A DNA stretch of 64,000 nucleotides from Candidatus Electrothrix scaldis. GTDB taxonomy: Bacteria; Desulfobacterota; Desulfobulbia; Desulfobulbales; Desulfobulbaceae. The stretch covers positions 2,215,826-2,279,825 of the forward strand of contig CP138355.1 of assembly GCA_033584155.1 (NCBI GenBank), written 5' to 3'. Positions 34,041 through 43,358 of the stretch are shown here, in pieces. How positions within the stretch are numbered: the first letter of the stretch is position 1; the number at the start of each line of letters is the position of its first letter. A program made the translations under genes and the position numbers. The notes under the pieces were generated by a model, which made no database searches, was not told the origin of the DNA, and saw nothing but the letters and a program-made list of their open reading frames with translations.

Positions 34041-34694
34041 ATGTCCTCTAATCAGGAAATCCATTTTGATGAGATTCTCAGTCGTTATAAATCCGATCCC
34101 TATAATTATGTAGATATGCATGCCATCCACACCGGAAAAGTTCGTTTTCTGGTTGAGGAGGGTGCCAAGGTTGAAGGGGCTTCTGGAGAATGGATGCATA
34201 AACCGGGAACGCGATTGTACGAAATTAATCGAGAGCGTAATAGCAAGGTTATTACTTCACAAACCAATGGTGCTGTTTCTGACATTCGCACTGAGCTGGA
34301 TGGGCAGTTTGTTGAGGCTGGCGAAAAACTGTTAACGGTTCGCCATCCGCTCAAGAAAAAAGAGATCATCGAGGCCATCCTCCAAGAAGTCCTTTTTCTC
34401 TTTGAGGCCCCGGAACGAGCCCGTTATTATTTTTCTATGGATATTCAGTCCAGAATTGAGCAAAAAGGCGCCCGTTCAGTCTTTATTCAGCCGGGAGATG
34501 AGATTATCACCATGTCCCTGATGAAGCGGGACACGCCTGTCTATTATACCGGTGAGCCTGGTATTATTCATTCTGTGTATTTCACCCCCGGTGAGAGTGT
34601 CGATCAAGGCAAAGCCCTGATCGGTGTTTGCGCAGAGGATAAACTCCCTATTGTTCAGAAGGTTATCACCAGGGTTAAGGCGGAGTGGGAATAA
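34041..34694 (+). CDS. Biotin carboxyl carrier-like protein
   Basis: A protein of 217 residues with two biotinyl/lipoyl-like beta units. The first (residues 25-100) reads TGKVRFLVEEGAKVEG ... GAVSDIRTELDGQFVEAGEKL. The second (about 145-205) has MSLMKRDTPV where carrier proteins have the biotin motif EAMKM, then GIIHSVYFTPGESVDQGKAL. Lys162 is the likely modified residue; the usual Ala before Met is Leu. The biotin ligase gene directly follows (35-nt gap), which supports a biotin link. No carboxylase gene is in the window. Confidence 0.75.
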   Translation: MSSNQEIHFDEILSRYKSDPYNYVDMHAIHTGKVRFLVEEGAKVEGASGEWMHKPGTRLYEINRERNSKVITSQTNGAVSDIRTELDGQFVEAGEKLLTVRHPLKKKEIIEAILQEVLFLFEAPERARYYFSMDIQSRIEQKGARSVFIQPGDEIITMSLMKRDTPVYYTGEPGIIHSVYFTPGESVDQGKALIGVCAEDKLPIVQKVITRVKAEWE

Positions 34695-34729
34695 CCCTGC
34701 TCGGTTGATCCTCTTTCTGTTCTCTTATT

Positions 34730-35638
34730 GTGTCTTTTTTTGTGCAAGACATTCGTGCGCAGCAGCTGGTCTTTCTTGACCGTCTGCACACTGGCCCCTT
34801 TTCCTCCCCGGATATTGAGAAAATTTTTGCCTATGGTGCCCCGGTTGGGGCCACCATTGAGCATCATCCCCGACTTGAGCGCTGTATGGGCCGTCTACAG
34901 GAGCTGGTGCAGGAGGAGGAAGAGCAGGGGCGGGTCTTGGGCGCAGGCACGATTGTGCTTGCCGATACCCTGAGTCATTCCAGTGGTCGCTTTGACCGGG
35001 TCTGGCATGCCCCGGAAGGGGGCCTCTGGCTGGCTATGGTTTGGCCGGATATCCTGCTCCCTGAGTTCACCCGTCTTCTCCCCTTTGCTATTGGTGTGGC
35101 CTGCTGCCGAACAATCAGGCAGTTTGGCGTTGATGCACGTCTGAAGTGGGTTAATGATGTCCATATCGGGCGGAAGAAGCTTGCTGGCATCCTCTGCTCA
35201 ACCATGCGGAGTCTTGGCTATGATCGCTACCACCTGATCGGGATCGGGATGAACGGGAATAATCAGATTTTTCCCGAAGAGCTTCAGGGCAAGGCCACAA
35301 GTCTGCGTGCCGAGTTATCTCGGAAAATAGATCTGACAGCCCTGACCGGCTGTTTGTTGACGGAATTGCAATGGGCGCTGGGGCTGCTCCATTATGATGA
35401 GGAGCAGGCACTAGCAGAGGGGCTGGATTGCGAGCAGGGCAGGGAATCTCTGTTGCTGGCTGTTTGGCGTGATCTCTGTGATACTGCGGGGCGGCGCGTC
35501 GAGTACGGTTTTGATATAGAAAAGAAAGCCATGTACCGTGCCCTTGCGCGGGAGATTGATCCCTGTGGTGGGCTGGTCATGGAGTTGGAAGATGGGGGGA
35601 CTGTCACGGAATATTCCGGGGAGATTGTCTATCTCTGA
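34730..35638 (+). CDS. birA: Biotin-protein ligase (BirA-like, no HTH)
   Basis: A protein of 302 residues from GTG 34730. It joins biotin to a carrier-protein lysine through biotinyl-AMP. Motifs: SHSSGRFDRVWHAPEGGLWL replaces the usual GRGRxGR loop with a shorter, SGRFDR form; KWVNDVHIGRKKLAGIL and GIGMNGN are canonical. There is no N-terminal helix-turn-helix, so it is not a bio repressor; the first 50 residues are an extension of unknown role. It follows the likely acceptor gene. Confidence 0.88.
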   Translation: MSFFVQDIRAQQLVFLDRLHTGPFSSPDIEKIFAYGAPVGATIEHHPRLERCMGRLQELVQEEEEQGRVLGAGTIVLADTLSHSSGRFDRVWHAPEGGLWLAMVWPDILLPEFTRLLPFAIGVACCRTIRQFGVDARLKWVNDVHIGRKKLAGILCSTMRSLGYDRYHLIGIGMNGNNQIFPEELQGKATSLRAELSRKIDLTALTGCLLTELQWALGLLHYDEEQALAEGLDCEQGRESLLLAVWRDLCDTAGRRVEYGFDIEKKAMYRALAREIDPCGGLVMELEDGGTVTEYSGEIVYL

Positions 35639-35706
35639 GTAGAGGCGAACCCCTGTGTTCGCCCTTGCCTATCTTATCGGGCAGGAACGGGGGGCTGTCC
35701 CTACAG
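35639..35706. repeat. Dispersed hairpin repeat between birA and elbB
   Basis: GTAGAGGCGAACCCCTGTGT, TCGCCC hairpin followed by GGGCAGGAACGGGGGGCTGTCCCTAC. Same family as 33076-33143 and 53194-53273. Confidence 0.6.
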
Positions 35707-35748
35707 CATCTACTGAATTTATTGCTCTACTATAAGGAAGGAGTACCT

Positions 35749-36408
35749 ATGAGTAAGAAAAAAATAGCAGTAATATTGTCCGGCTGCGGTCATCAGGACG
35801 GAGCGGAAATTCACGAGGCCACCTTAACGCTGTGGGCAATTCATAAAAACGGGGCCGAGTACCAGTGTTTTGCCCCAAACATTATGCAGCACCATGTTCT
35901 GAACCATATAAACGGTCAGGAGATGGACGAGCAACGGAATGTGCTCATCGAGGCAGCCCGTATTGCCCGGGGTAAGGTGGAGGATCTGACCCTCTTTGAT
36001 GCAAGCACTGTGGATGCCTTGGTTATTCCCGGCGGGGTAGGTGCGGCTAAGAACCTCTGTTCTTTTGCCTTTGACGGCTCGGTATGTACGGTCAATAAGG
36101 ATGTGGAGCAGGCAGTCAAGGGCATGCATGAGGCTGGAAAACCCATCGGAGCCCTCTGTATAGCCCCGGTTCTGCTGGCCAGGATTCTCGGCGATATCGT
36201 ATTGACCATAGGGCACGATGCGGAGACAGCTGCCGCAATCCGGGAGATGGGAGCTACTCATGCACCGACCGGAGTCGGAGAAATAGCGGTGGATCAGCAG
36301 AATAAGATTGTTACCACGCCTTGTTATATGCTCGATTCACGGGTTGATCAGATTGCGGATGGTGCGGACGCACTTGTCCAGGCTGTCCTGGGGTTCCTTC
36401 CAGCCTAG
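35749..36408 (+). CDS. elbB: ElbB-type DJ-1/PfpI glyoxalase-like protein
   Basis: A protein of 219 residues from ATG 35749, which has AAGGAAGG upstream; a longer frame to 35665 is not supported. A class I glutamine amidotransferase-like protein: IAVILSGCGHQDGAEIHE at the start, VIPGGVGAAKNL, and the nucleophile elbow GALCIAPVLLA. Bacterial ElbB has glyoxalase activity and was linked to isoprenoid output; the physiological substrate here is unknown. Confidence 0.92.
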   Translation: MSKKKIAVILSGCGHQDGAEIHEATLTLWAIHKNGAEYQCFAPNIMQHHVLNHINGQEMDEQRNVLIEAARIARGKVEDLTLFDASTVDALVIPGGVGAAKNLCSFAFDGSVCTVNKDVEQAVKGMHEAGKPIGALCIAPVLLARILGDIVLTIGHDAETAAAIREMGATHAPTGVGEIAVDQQNKIVTTPCYMLDSRVDQIADGADALVQAVLGFLPA

Positions 36409-36501
36409 CTTCCATCTCGGCCCACTGGCCGAGGCAACAACGCATGAAATTTCATATCAAAGAAGAGAAAACAGACGCGTATTGCTCTGCTCCCTATTCC
36501 C

Positions 36502-38511
36502 TTATAGCGCAGCGTGATGATGTGTAGTGTCTTTTTGGGCCTGGGGTGAATCAGAAGAGAGATTCATCTCATCATCATTGTCTGGCATAGTGCTGAAATT
36601 TTTTATATAGTGATACCCACCAGGAAAGATGACATGGAGCTCCTCCATACATCGTTTGTAGAGGGCTTTGGCTTCACCATAGCGCTTCTGGTGAAGGTCT
36701 AACTTGGCAAGATTATTCAGGGTGGTAGCGAGTTCTGGGTGGTCCTTACCAAAAGCTCGTTCTGAAATCTTCAGGGAACGTTCATACAGGACCTTTGCCT
36801 CTTCATAGTGTCCCTGATCAGCAAGTAATTGGGCAACATTATTCAGTGTTGTCACCTGTTCCGGGTGATCTTTTCCCTGGGCGTGCTCTGAAACTTCCAG
36901 AGAGCGCCTATAAAAGGCTTCAGCTTCCTTATACTCTCCCTGCCGAGATAATAATTGTGCTATATGGTTCAGGATAATGATGAGGTCAGGATGTTCTTTA
37001 CCAAAACTTTGTTCTGAAATGCTCAGGGCTCGTCTATACAGGGCTTCTGCTTCTTCGTACCTGTTCCAATATTGATATAATTCACCAAGATTATTCAGAG
37101 TGGTAATTAATCCGGGATGATCCTTGGTGAGGTCCGTGGACATGCTGATCTTCAGCGAGCGTTTATAGAGGCTCTCTACGTCAGTATAACGCCCCAGGTT
37201 GTGATATACGCGCGCAAGGTTGTTTATGTTGTCGACTAACTTGGGGTTTTTCTTGCCCAGAGAACGTTCCAGAATATTCAAGGTCCGTTTATACAAGGCG
37301 CCTGCTTCTTCATTTCGACCTAGATATTTATATAACCCGGCAAGATTTCTGAGGATGAAGGCTATCCCCAGGTGATCATCGCCCAGGTCCTTTTTCCTGA
37401 TGTCCAAAGAGCGCTTATAGAGATGTTCCGCCTCATCATAGCGGCCTTGAAGGCGATAAAGCTTGGCCAGATTGTTCAAGGTAAAGACCAGGTTCTGGTG
37501 ATCTTTGCCAAAATTGTCTTCGGTAATCTCTAAGGCACGTTGGTATAAGAGCTCTGCTTCGCTATAATAGCCCTGGAGGGTATATACTTTGGCGAGATTA
37601 TTAAGAGCCCGAGCAATATCAGGGTGATCCTTGCCAAGGGTGTTCTCTGCGATATCCAGAGAGCGTTTATACAAGGGAGCAGCTTTATCATAATGCCCCT
37701 GATGGAGATAGAGTTTCGCCAGATTATTCAGGGTGGCAGCGACTTCCGGGTGTTCCTTACCATAGGTACGCTCTGAAATCTTCAAAGAACGCTGATACAG
37801 CGGTTCAACCTCTTTATATCGCCCCTGATAGATATAAAATTCTTCAAGGTCATTCAGGGTTTCTATAACACTGGGATGGTCTTTACCTTGGGCTTTTTCT
37901 GTAATTTTCAGGGAACGTTTATAGAGAGATTCCACCTCATGCGCACGGCCCTGGTAGCGATATACCCTTGCCAGGCTATTTAAGGTGCGGGCTAGCTCGG
38001 GATGATTTTTTCCAAAGGCGAGCTCAGATATTTTAAGTGATCGTTTGTACAGGGGTTCTATTTTATTATATCGGCCTTGGCGGCGATAGAGCTTTGCCAG
38101 ATTATTGAGAATGTTTACGATATAGGGGTGGTATTTTCCCAGGACCTGCTCGGAGATTTCTAAAGAATCTTTGTAGAGCGGTTCGGCCTCATCGTAGCGG
38201 CCTTGTTCATAGTACAATGCAGCAAGATTATTCAGGGTAATGGCCCGATCTGGGTGGTATTTGCCAAAGGCCCGTTCGGAGATTTCTAAAGAACTTTTGT
38301 AGAGTGGCTCGGCTTTATCGTATCGGCCCTGTCGGCGATAAAATTCTGCCAAGTTGTTCTGCGTAACAGCGATTGCAGGGTTTCTTTTGTCGTGAAGCTC
38401 TTTTGATATATTTATTGAATGCCTGAGGATGCCTGTGACCAGCATGATGAGACCAATGGTAAGTATCCCATTTACAATACACGGCTTGTCCCATTTTGTT
38501 TTGTCGAACAT
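36502..38511 (-). CDS. Membrane-anchored tetratricopeptide-repeat protein (kinesin light-chain type)
   Basis: A protein of 669 residues. One N-terminal transmembrane helix (about residues 13-30, IVNGILTIGLIMLVTGIL) is followed by about 14 TPR units of 42 residues, each with the pattern LYKRSLxIxExxxGKxHPxxxxxLNNLAxLYxxQGRY. The unit is the KLC/Nephrocystin type. The last 40 residues are acidic and unrepeated. It is expected to be an anchored protein-binding scaffold, and the partner is unknown. The 126-bp repeat unit makes copy number prone to change. Confidence 0.9.
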   Translation of the reverse strand: MFDKTKWDKPCIVNGILTIGLIMLVTGILRHSINISKELHDKRNPAIAVTQNNLAEFYRRQGRYDKAEPLYKSSLEISERAFGKYHPDRAITLNNLAALYYEQGRYDEAEPLYKDSLEISEQVLGKYHPYIVNILNNLAKLYRRQGRYNKIEPLYKRSLKISELAFGKNHPELARTLNSLARVYRYQGRAHEVESLYKRSLKITEKAQGKDHPSVIETLNDLEEFYIYQGRYKEVEPLYQRSLKISERTYGKEHPEVAATLNNLAKLYLHQGHYDKAAPLYKRSLDIAENTLGKDHPDIARALNNLAKVYTLQGYYSEAELLYQRALEITEDNFGKDHQNLVFTLNNLAKLYRLQGRYDEAEHLYKRSLDIRKKDLGDDHLGIAFILRNLAGLYKYLGRNEEAGALYKRTLNILERSLGKKNPKLVDNINNLARVYHNLGRYTDVESLYKRSLKISMSTDLTKDHPGLITTLNNLGELYQYWNRYEEAEALYRRALSISEQSFGKEHPDLIIILNHIAQLLSRQGEYKEAEAFYRRSLEVSEHAQGKDHPEQVTTLNNVAQLLADQGHYEEAKVLYERSLKISERAFGKDHPELATTLNNLAKLDLHQKRYGEAKALYKRCMEELHVIFPGGYHYIKNFSTMPDNDDEMNLSSDSPQAQKDTTHHHAAL

Positions 38512-38662
38512 AGTACTACATTACGTAAATGGAAATACATCGTAGTAAAGAACCTGCCACAAAAGGCTGTTCTCTTCAGGCTGCTACCGGAACAGCTTCA
38601 TCTCTAAGTATAATATATTTTGACAGGAAAGCACGAGTTATGGTGCCACAAAGTAATATTGA

Positions 38663-40401
38663 CCTAAATTGAGCGATTCATGGTCTGGGTAAAGCAATTC
38701 CGGTAAGAAAAGCTCAATTTTTTAAAAATTGGTTCTCAGGGGAAAACAAAAACACCTCTGAATATAGCTTTTCTTCAGATCCGTTACGTTTTGGGGCCAA
38801 TTTCCGCAGTTTTCATGAAAATTGGGCGCACTTATCCTGTCTGAATTCAAATTGAGAATTGCCAGAGATGCTCACCTAGTGTTGTAACACAGGGGGTTCA
38901 ATACACCTTTTTAACATTTCGGCTAATTGAAGCCCTTCAAAAGCACACCGGGCCACTTTTAATACAACCTGACCGCTGTGCCTGACAATTTTACCGGCTA
39001 CATCTATCAGTTGACGGCGCACTGTTGATGCATAGGCTGTTATTGAAACTACGGGAGAAGCTGCATCCTCTTTGAATGATTCAAAAAGAAAAAAGCCGAC
39101 CAGTAGCATGTAATACCACGCAGCGTTTGGAGTGAATCGAGTGAACGGCAGTTGTTCATGGCCAAAATCCTTGAAACCTCGGTTAACCAACTCGTCGCTA
39201 CCGCGTACATGATACCCTGCAACAATAGCGTTGGCACTTACATATTCTGACATAACTCCCGCCTTTTCAAGAAGTTCGTCAATAGTTCCGCCACGCCCAA
39301 GATTTGTAATGATCACGGTGTCTGGACCAGTTCCTGGAAGCCGAAGCTGAGACCCGTGGTTGCACAGGCGACAGTATATAGCTCGTCGAAATTGCTTCCA
39401 ATTACCCCTTTTAGTGCCGAATTCCGCATACTCCCAAATATCTTTCTTACCGGGTGCGGCAAAACGCCTCCAACGGGTTGTCTCACTTGCAAATTCTTTT
39501 ATATCTTTATACATCTTCCCACCACAGATATAACCAACACCAAGTTGCTCACAAAATTCAAAAATCTTCTGGTCGAAAAAACCACTGTCCATTCGGATAA
39601 CAATCGGGACATCATGTCGATATTCCTTTCTGATGCGATTCACAATATGCAATATCATTTTTTGGACAGTGTCACCGTGATTCGAGTGCTTATCACCACC
39701 GCGAAAAACCGCATCTACAAAAAATCTTCCCCAGTTCATCTGTAACGGCTGGAATCCTTTCTTTTTTTTATAGGTCGGTTTTACTCCATGTCGACACTCT
39801 GCGTCATCGTTTTCCATAACCATTGTATCAATGCCGAGTTCAACAACGGCTGGCTTGGTTATATTCAATCGCCAAATGAACAGTTTCTGCAGCAGACGTC
39901 GAAAAACAAACACTTTAACAAAAGAAAAATTGCCGAAAAAACGCTTGATTGTATGCGAGGAGGCCATGTCATCCTCTGATGTCTCTATACAGGCGGCATA
40001 GCCCTTATCTGCCTTAAGATCGTCAAAGTACACCAGATGTCGACTGGTTCCGTCCATCATAAAACAGAATATCTGCTTGAATATCTCAACCGCCGATGCA
40101 CCTTTTTTGCTTTTTCTCAGATCGCAGAACAAACTCTCAATAATAGGGAATAATGAAATACCATGCAGGTACGCTATAAAAAGAGACAGACCTGACCGAC
40201 TGGTCAAACAGTCGTCAGTTATGTCAATATAATTAATTTTCAGGTCACTTTTTCGATAGGTCGTGTTTTTTTTCTTCTTCATGGTACTTCACCCGGAGGG
40301 TTGCAAATCAATTAAGCTGTAATTCTTTGCTTACATGAATAATAACATATAGTTGAAATATAAAAAAGGATTATTTTATATCAAGAATCGCTCAATTTAG
40401 G
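38663..40401. mobile_element. IS1380-family insertion sequence of a second type (1,739 bp)
   Basis: Perfect 17-bp terminal repeats CCTAAATTGAGCGATTC at 38663-38679 and 40385-40401. Target duplication ATTGA at 38658-38662 and 40402-40406. One transposase on the minus strand. The outer bases CCTAAAT and the 5-bp duplication match the other IS1380 element here, but transposase and inner sequence differ. It lies in the gap between the TPR gene and nadR and breaks no gene. Confidence 0.92.
38876..40282 (-). CDS. IS1380-family transposase, second type
   Basis: A DDE transposase of 468 residues. Motifs: LGIDTMVMENDDAE (first Asp), GVKPTYKKKKGFQPLQMNWG, FRGGDKHSNHGDT, RMDSGFFDQKIFEFC (second Asp), and GGKMYKDIKEF. 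It is only distantly related to the transposase at 16915/45336. Intact. Confidence 0.92.
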   Translation of the reverse strand: MKKKKNTTYRKSDLKINYIDITDDCLTSRSGLSLFIAYLHGISLFPIIESLFCDLRKSKKGASAVEIFKQIFCFMMDGTSRHLVYFDDLKADKGYAACIETSEDDMASSHTIKRFFGNFSFVKVFVFRRLLQKLFIWRLNITKPAVVELGIDTMVMENDDAECRHGVKPTYKKKKGFQPLQMNWGRFFVDAVFRGGDKHSNHGDTVQKMILHIVNRIRKEYRHDVPIVIRMDSGFFDQKIFEFCEQLGVGYICGGKMYKDIKEFASETTRWRRFAAPGKKDIWEYAEFGTKRGNWKQFRRAIYCRLCNHGSQLRLPGTGPDTVIITNLGRGGTIDELLEKAGVMSEYVSANAIVAGYHVRGSDELVNRGFKDFGHEQLPFTRFTPNAAWYYMLLVGFFLFESFKEDAASPVVSITAYASTVRRQLIDVAGKIVRHSGQVVLKVARCAFEGLQLAEMLKRCIEPPVLQH

Positions 40402-40504
40402 ATTGATTAAGCGAAAGAAGCATTTCTTCCTTGATACAGGAAGTTGATTCCTTGTTTGTCGGCGAAGACAGTGCAGCTTCAAGAAGGAGAGCCTGGGCCT
40501 ATAA

Positions 40505-41530
40505 TCACCTTGCAGCTTTGCCTTCGTCATAACGAATATCCAATACGTTGCCAAACTTGCGGTGCTGCTGAAGGACGCTGTTGACCTGTGCGATTCGTTC
40601 CTCAAGTGAACCTCTCACCCGAAAAAAGGGCACTCGACGCTCGGCAAGATCACCGATAATCTGCTGCTGGAACCATTTCCGTTTCTGATCTCCACTACGA
40701 TCCCAGGTGTCTGCATAGGGAATATCTGTATCGCAAAGAAAGAACAGATCGTAGCGCTTTTCTGCTTCTCTTGCCAGTCGCGTCAGGCCCGGACCGGCGC
40801 AACCGTGGTAGTCTTTTGCAAAAACATAGGTCGTCATCGGGCTGGTATCGCAGAAGAGGTAGTTGCGGCTTGCAAGGACCAGCTTGTCTTCCCTACGATT
40901 ATGCTCAGGGGCGATCTCCTCGAATTGCTCCAGGGTAATTCGCCGGTCAAGCTGATGCTCCAGCCAGTACTCCGCACCGTATTCCGGCATCCACACCGTG
41001 TTGTGCTGCTCTGCCAGAACACGGGCCAGGGTGGTTTTGCCGGTGGACGGGGCGCCCATAAAACAGACCTTGGTGATGAGATCGGCATAGACGAGCGGGG
41101 CGATGTGTTCCCGTCCTGCAAAATAATCGGCACGGAGTTTGGTTCCGCTGATCGGCACGGTCTGACGCGCCTCATCAATCCGTCGATCTACGGCATTGAG
41201 GGCCCGGCTTACATGGTCGCCGTAGAATTCACTGGAGTAGAAATGGGTGATGCACAGGCCGTTGAGCTTCTTGAGGATGTAGTTCTCCTGCTCACGGCAT
41301 ATCTCCGGGGTGTCGCCGTATCCGTCCGGTCCGTCCCAGGCCTCAATGATCCTCACCCTTGGGTACAGCTCCTGGATCCAGTTTGCCCTGACCTGAAGCG
41401 GCACGTCGGTTACATCTGTGGCATAGACCATCACGACCAGCTCATCCATCTCGGCCAAAGCGGTCTCCATCACCAGCTGGTGTCCACGATGGAAGGGCGC
41501 AAACTTGCCCAGGGTCAGGCCGCGTCTCAT
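40505..41530 (-). CDS. nadR: Bifunctional NMN adenylyltransferase/nicotinamide riboside kinase, NadR-like
   Basis: A protein of 341 residues. The N-terminal nucleotidyltransferase domain has GKFAPFHRGHQLV and SGTKLRAD; the C-terminal kinase domain has Walker A FMGAPSTGKTTLARVL and MPEYGAEYW. It phosphorylates imported nicotinamide riboside and adenylates NMN to NAD. There is no N-terminal helix-turn-helix, so it has no repressor role. Its start overlaps the pnuC stop by 4 nt, so transporter and enzyme are coupled. Confidence 0.93.
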   Translation of the reverse strand: MRRGLTLGKFAPFHRGHQLVMETALAEMDELVVMVYATDVTDVPLQVRANWIQELYPRVRIIEAWDGPDGYGDTPEICREQENYILKKLNGLCITHFYSSEFYGDHVSRALNAVDRRIDEARQTVPISGTKLRADYFAGREHIAPLVYADLITKVCFMGAPSTGKTTLARVLAEQHNTVWMPEYGAEYWLEHQLDRRITLEQFEEIAPEHNRREDKLVLASRNYLFCDTSPMTTYVFAKDYHGCAGPGLTRLAREAEKRYDLFFLCDTDIPYADTWDRSGDQKRKWFQQQIIGDLAERRVPFFRVRGSLEERIAQVNSVLQQHRKFGNVLDIRYDEGKAAR

Positions 41531-42234
41531 ATTGCTTGCCCGAGATTCCGAGCTTGGTTATGCGCTGTTGTTTTCTGTGCTCCCACATGCCAGCGCCAGC
41601 AGCCGAACACGGCATTGAGGAGGAAGAGTGACCACATCAAGATCATCATGTCTCCTGAGTCACCTCCGGCCCTGGTGCGGAGTGTCCACATGATGATCGT
41701 GATAATGTTGAGCAGGATGTATAAGATCCACTGTTCCTTGTATCGCCACATCATGAGGATGGTTGCTATGATGGAGAGGACATTGGTGGTGGCATCGATG
41801 AACGGGGTGTTCTGCTGTGGATTCAAGCCCAGGATCATTCCCAGGCCCACTGTAGCGACGAGGCAGAGCACGGCGATGAAGGCTCGCCAGGTCCAGGTGA
41901 GCTGCCGCATGCTAACAGTCTTTCCTGAGGTTATATGCTGTCTCCACATAATATAGCCCAGAATACCGGTCGGGATGAAGAAAAAGAGATTGAGATAGAC
42001 CTCGCCGTAGAGGCCATTTTCATAGGCCAGAATAGCGTAGGACAGGCTGTTGTACAGGCCGATCAGGTAGCCTTCCCGGCGTCCGATGGCGATCAGGCCC
42101 ACGCAGAGGATGCCGGAAAGGAAGATGCTCAGGTCGAAGATGCCCTCGGATAGAAAAACACTCAGTATGCTTCCTGTAACGGTGAGAAACAGCAGCCAGA
42201 TCAGGTCAACTCGGTTGTATCTCTCTGCGTTCAT
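41527..42234 (-). CDS. pnuC: Nicotinamide riboside transporter PnuC
   Basis: A protein of 235 residues with seven or so transmembrane helices. The PnuC core includes REGYLIGLYNSLSYAILAYE, LYGEVYLNLFFFIPTGILGY, and a late WILYILLNIITIIMW. It moves nicotinamide riboside into the cell, where NadR traps it. A four-nt overlap with nadR. Confidence 0.93.
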   Translation of the reverse strand: MNAERYNRVDLIWLLFLTVTGSILSVFLSEGIFDLSIFLSGILCVGLIAIGRREGYLIGLYNSLSYAILAYENGLYGEVYLNLFFFIPTGILGYIMWRQHITSGKTVSMRQLTWTWRAFIAVLCLVATVGLGMILGLNPQQNTPFIDATTNVLSIIATILMMWRYKEQWILYILLNIITIIMWTLRTRAGGDSGDMMILMWSLFLLNAVFGCWRWHVGAQKTTAHNQARNLGQAI

Positions 42235-42700
42235 TCTCTTCCCTTCTCAATAGACTTAACCGACTTTCTTTTGCTGAGTATGCCGGGGCGGCGGCAATCT
42301 TGGTCCTCAGTGATCTCCGAGAGCCGGGAACCGCTTGCGGAGGTCAGCATGTGGTGCTCGTCCTTGCGGCAGGAGGGGGACGCTGCCGCAGAGGACTAGA
42401 CCGTGTTGAGCGATGTTGTGGGTGGTGTTGATGAAGGAATTCATGTGGTTGTGGATTGAACCTGGGGAATTTCACATATCCACTCCAGGTTCCCTTTAAC
42501 GCATGCAGGAGTGGTTCAAAAATAAGACCGTGGGTGATCTTCTGTTCCGTATGCCTGGTAAACACCCTTCGTTATCGATGCTGGACATGGCTTCTGCCTC
42601 CGAGCTCGCTAGAAATATTGCAGGATAATAACTACACAAGTGATGTTGATGAATATGTGTGAAATATTCCCTGCATGGCCTTGTTTCTTGATTGGAGCAT
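42235..42700. other. 466-base region with only a doubtful short ORF
   Basis: A minus-strand frame of 45 codons (42307-42444, starting MNSFINTTHNIAQHG) looks like the end of a real protein, but has no ribosome site or homologue known to me. Nothing else is supported upstream of pnuC, including no identified NAD-type riboswitch. Confidence 0.35.
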
Positions 42701-43075
42701 TTAAAGTGTTATGTCAGATATCATCTGCCTGATTGTTTCGCTAAGAGGAGGGAGATGTTTCTCACAAACCCAGAATATCTCCTCGGCATCAACATTGAAG
42801 TATTGATGGGCGATGATGTCTCTCAAGCCTTTTGCGCCTTTCCAATCAATCTCAGGATATTGCACGAGAAGCTCTCTCTTGGTTATTTTGTCGATGTTTT
42901 TTAAACTTTCTCCGATTGCTATCAGCTGCATGCAGATTGAATCCATCCGCTCCATGCCGAATGGAGAATCTGTAAAATCGGAAACCGTCTCGATTTGCTC
43001 GAAACGTTGCTGTATCTTTTCCGTTGCCTCCAGAAGCTGATGCAGGATATCCAGGACAAGGGTTTTGTCATACAT
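42701..43075 (-). CDS. hepT: HepT-like HEPN ribonuclease toxin (pair 1)
   Basis: A protein of 124 residues from the ATG complementary to 43073-43075, which has AAAAGG 9 nt upstream; two earlier ATGs at 43084 and 43093 are possible. The HEPN motif R-x4-H-x-Y is intact as RDIIAHQYF, near residue 86. HepT cuts RNA and is silenced when MntA adds AMP units to its Tyr. The start overlaps the end of the mntA gene, as usual for the pair. Confidence 0.9.
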   Translation of the reverse strand: MYDKTLVLDILHQLLEATEKIQQRFEQIETVSDFTDSPFGMERMDSICMQLIAIGESLKNIDKITKRELLVQYPEIDWKGAKGLRDIIAHQYFNVDAEEIFWVCEKHLPPLSETIRQMISDITL

Positions 43076-43358
43076 ACCGAGCATCCTTTTCAATGCGTTT
43101 CTTGAGGTATGGATTCATGTTCTTTCTGTTGCGGATAAGATCGACAGGCTTGTTAAAGAGCGCCTCAAGTTCCTCTTTGATATGCACCAAGATATAGAGA
43201 TCAGGATATGCGGTTTCGATAACAACATCAATATCGCTTTTGTCGGTTGCCTGTCCGGTGGAGTATGAACCGAATATGCCGATGTTGTTAATGCCGTATT
43301 TGCTGGAATTTTCCCTTTTGTAGCGGGCTAAGATAGTTAAAATATCCGAGGGGGTCAT
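43068..43358 (-). CDS. mntA: MntA-like nucleotidyltransferase antitoxin (pair 1)
   Basis: A protein of 96 residues. Minimal nucleotidyltransferase fold with GSYSTGQATDKSDIDVVIE, holding the G-S and D-x-D metal ligands. It acts on the HepT partner by AMPylation. GGAGA precedes the ATG by 9 nt, and the stop overlaps the hepT start by 8 nt. Confidence 0.9.
   Translation of the reverse strand: MTPSDILTILARYKRENSSKYGINNIGIFGSYSTGQATDKSDIDVVIETAYPDLYILVHIKEELEALFNKPVDLIRNRKNMNPYLKKRIEKDARYV

Noticed and set aside
36600..38400. TPR gene repeats as a CRISPR-like array
   Set aside because: The 126-bp period is the 42-residue TPR unit within an open frame; no constant repeat with unique spacers.
40805..41956. 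383-codon plus-strand frame
   Set aside because: Antisense to nadR and pnuC, which are certain.
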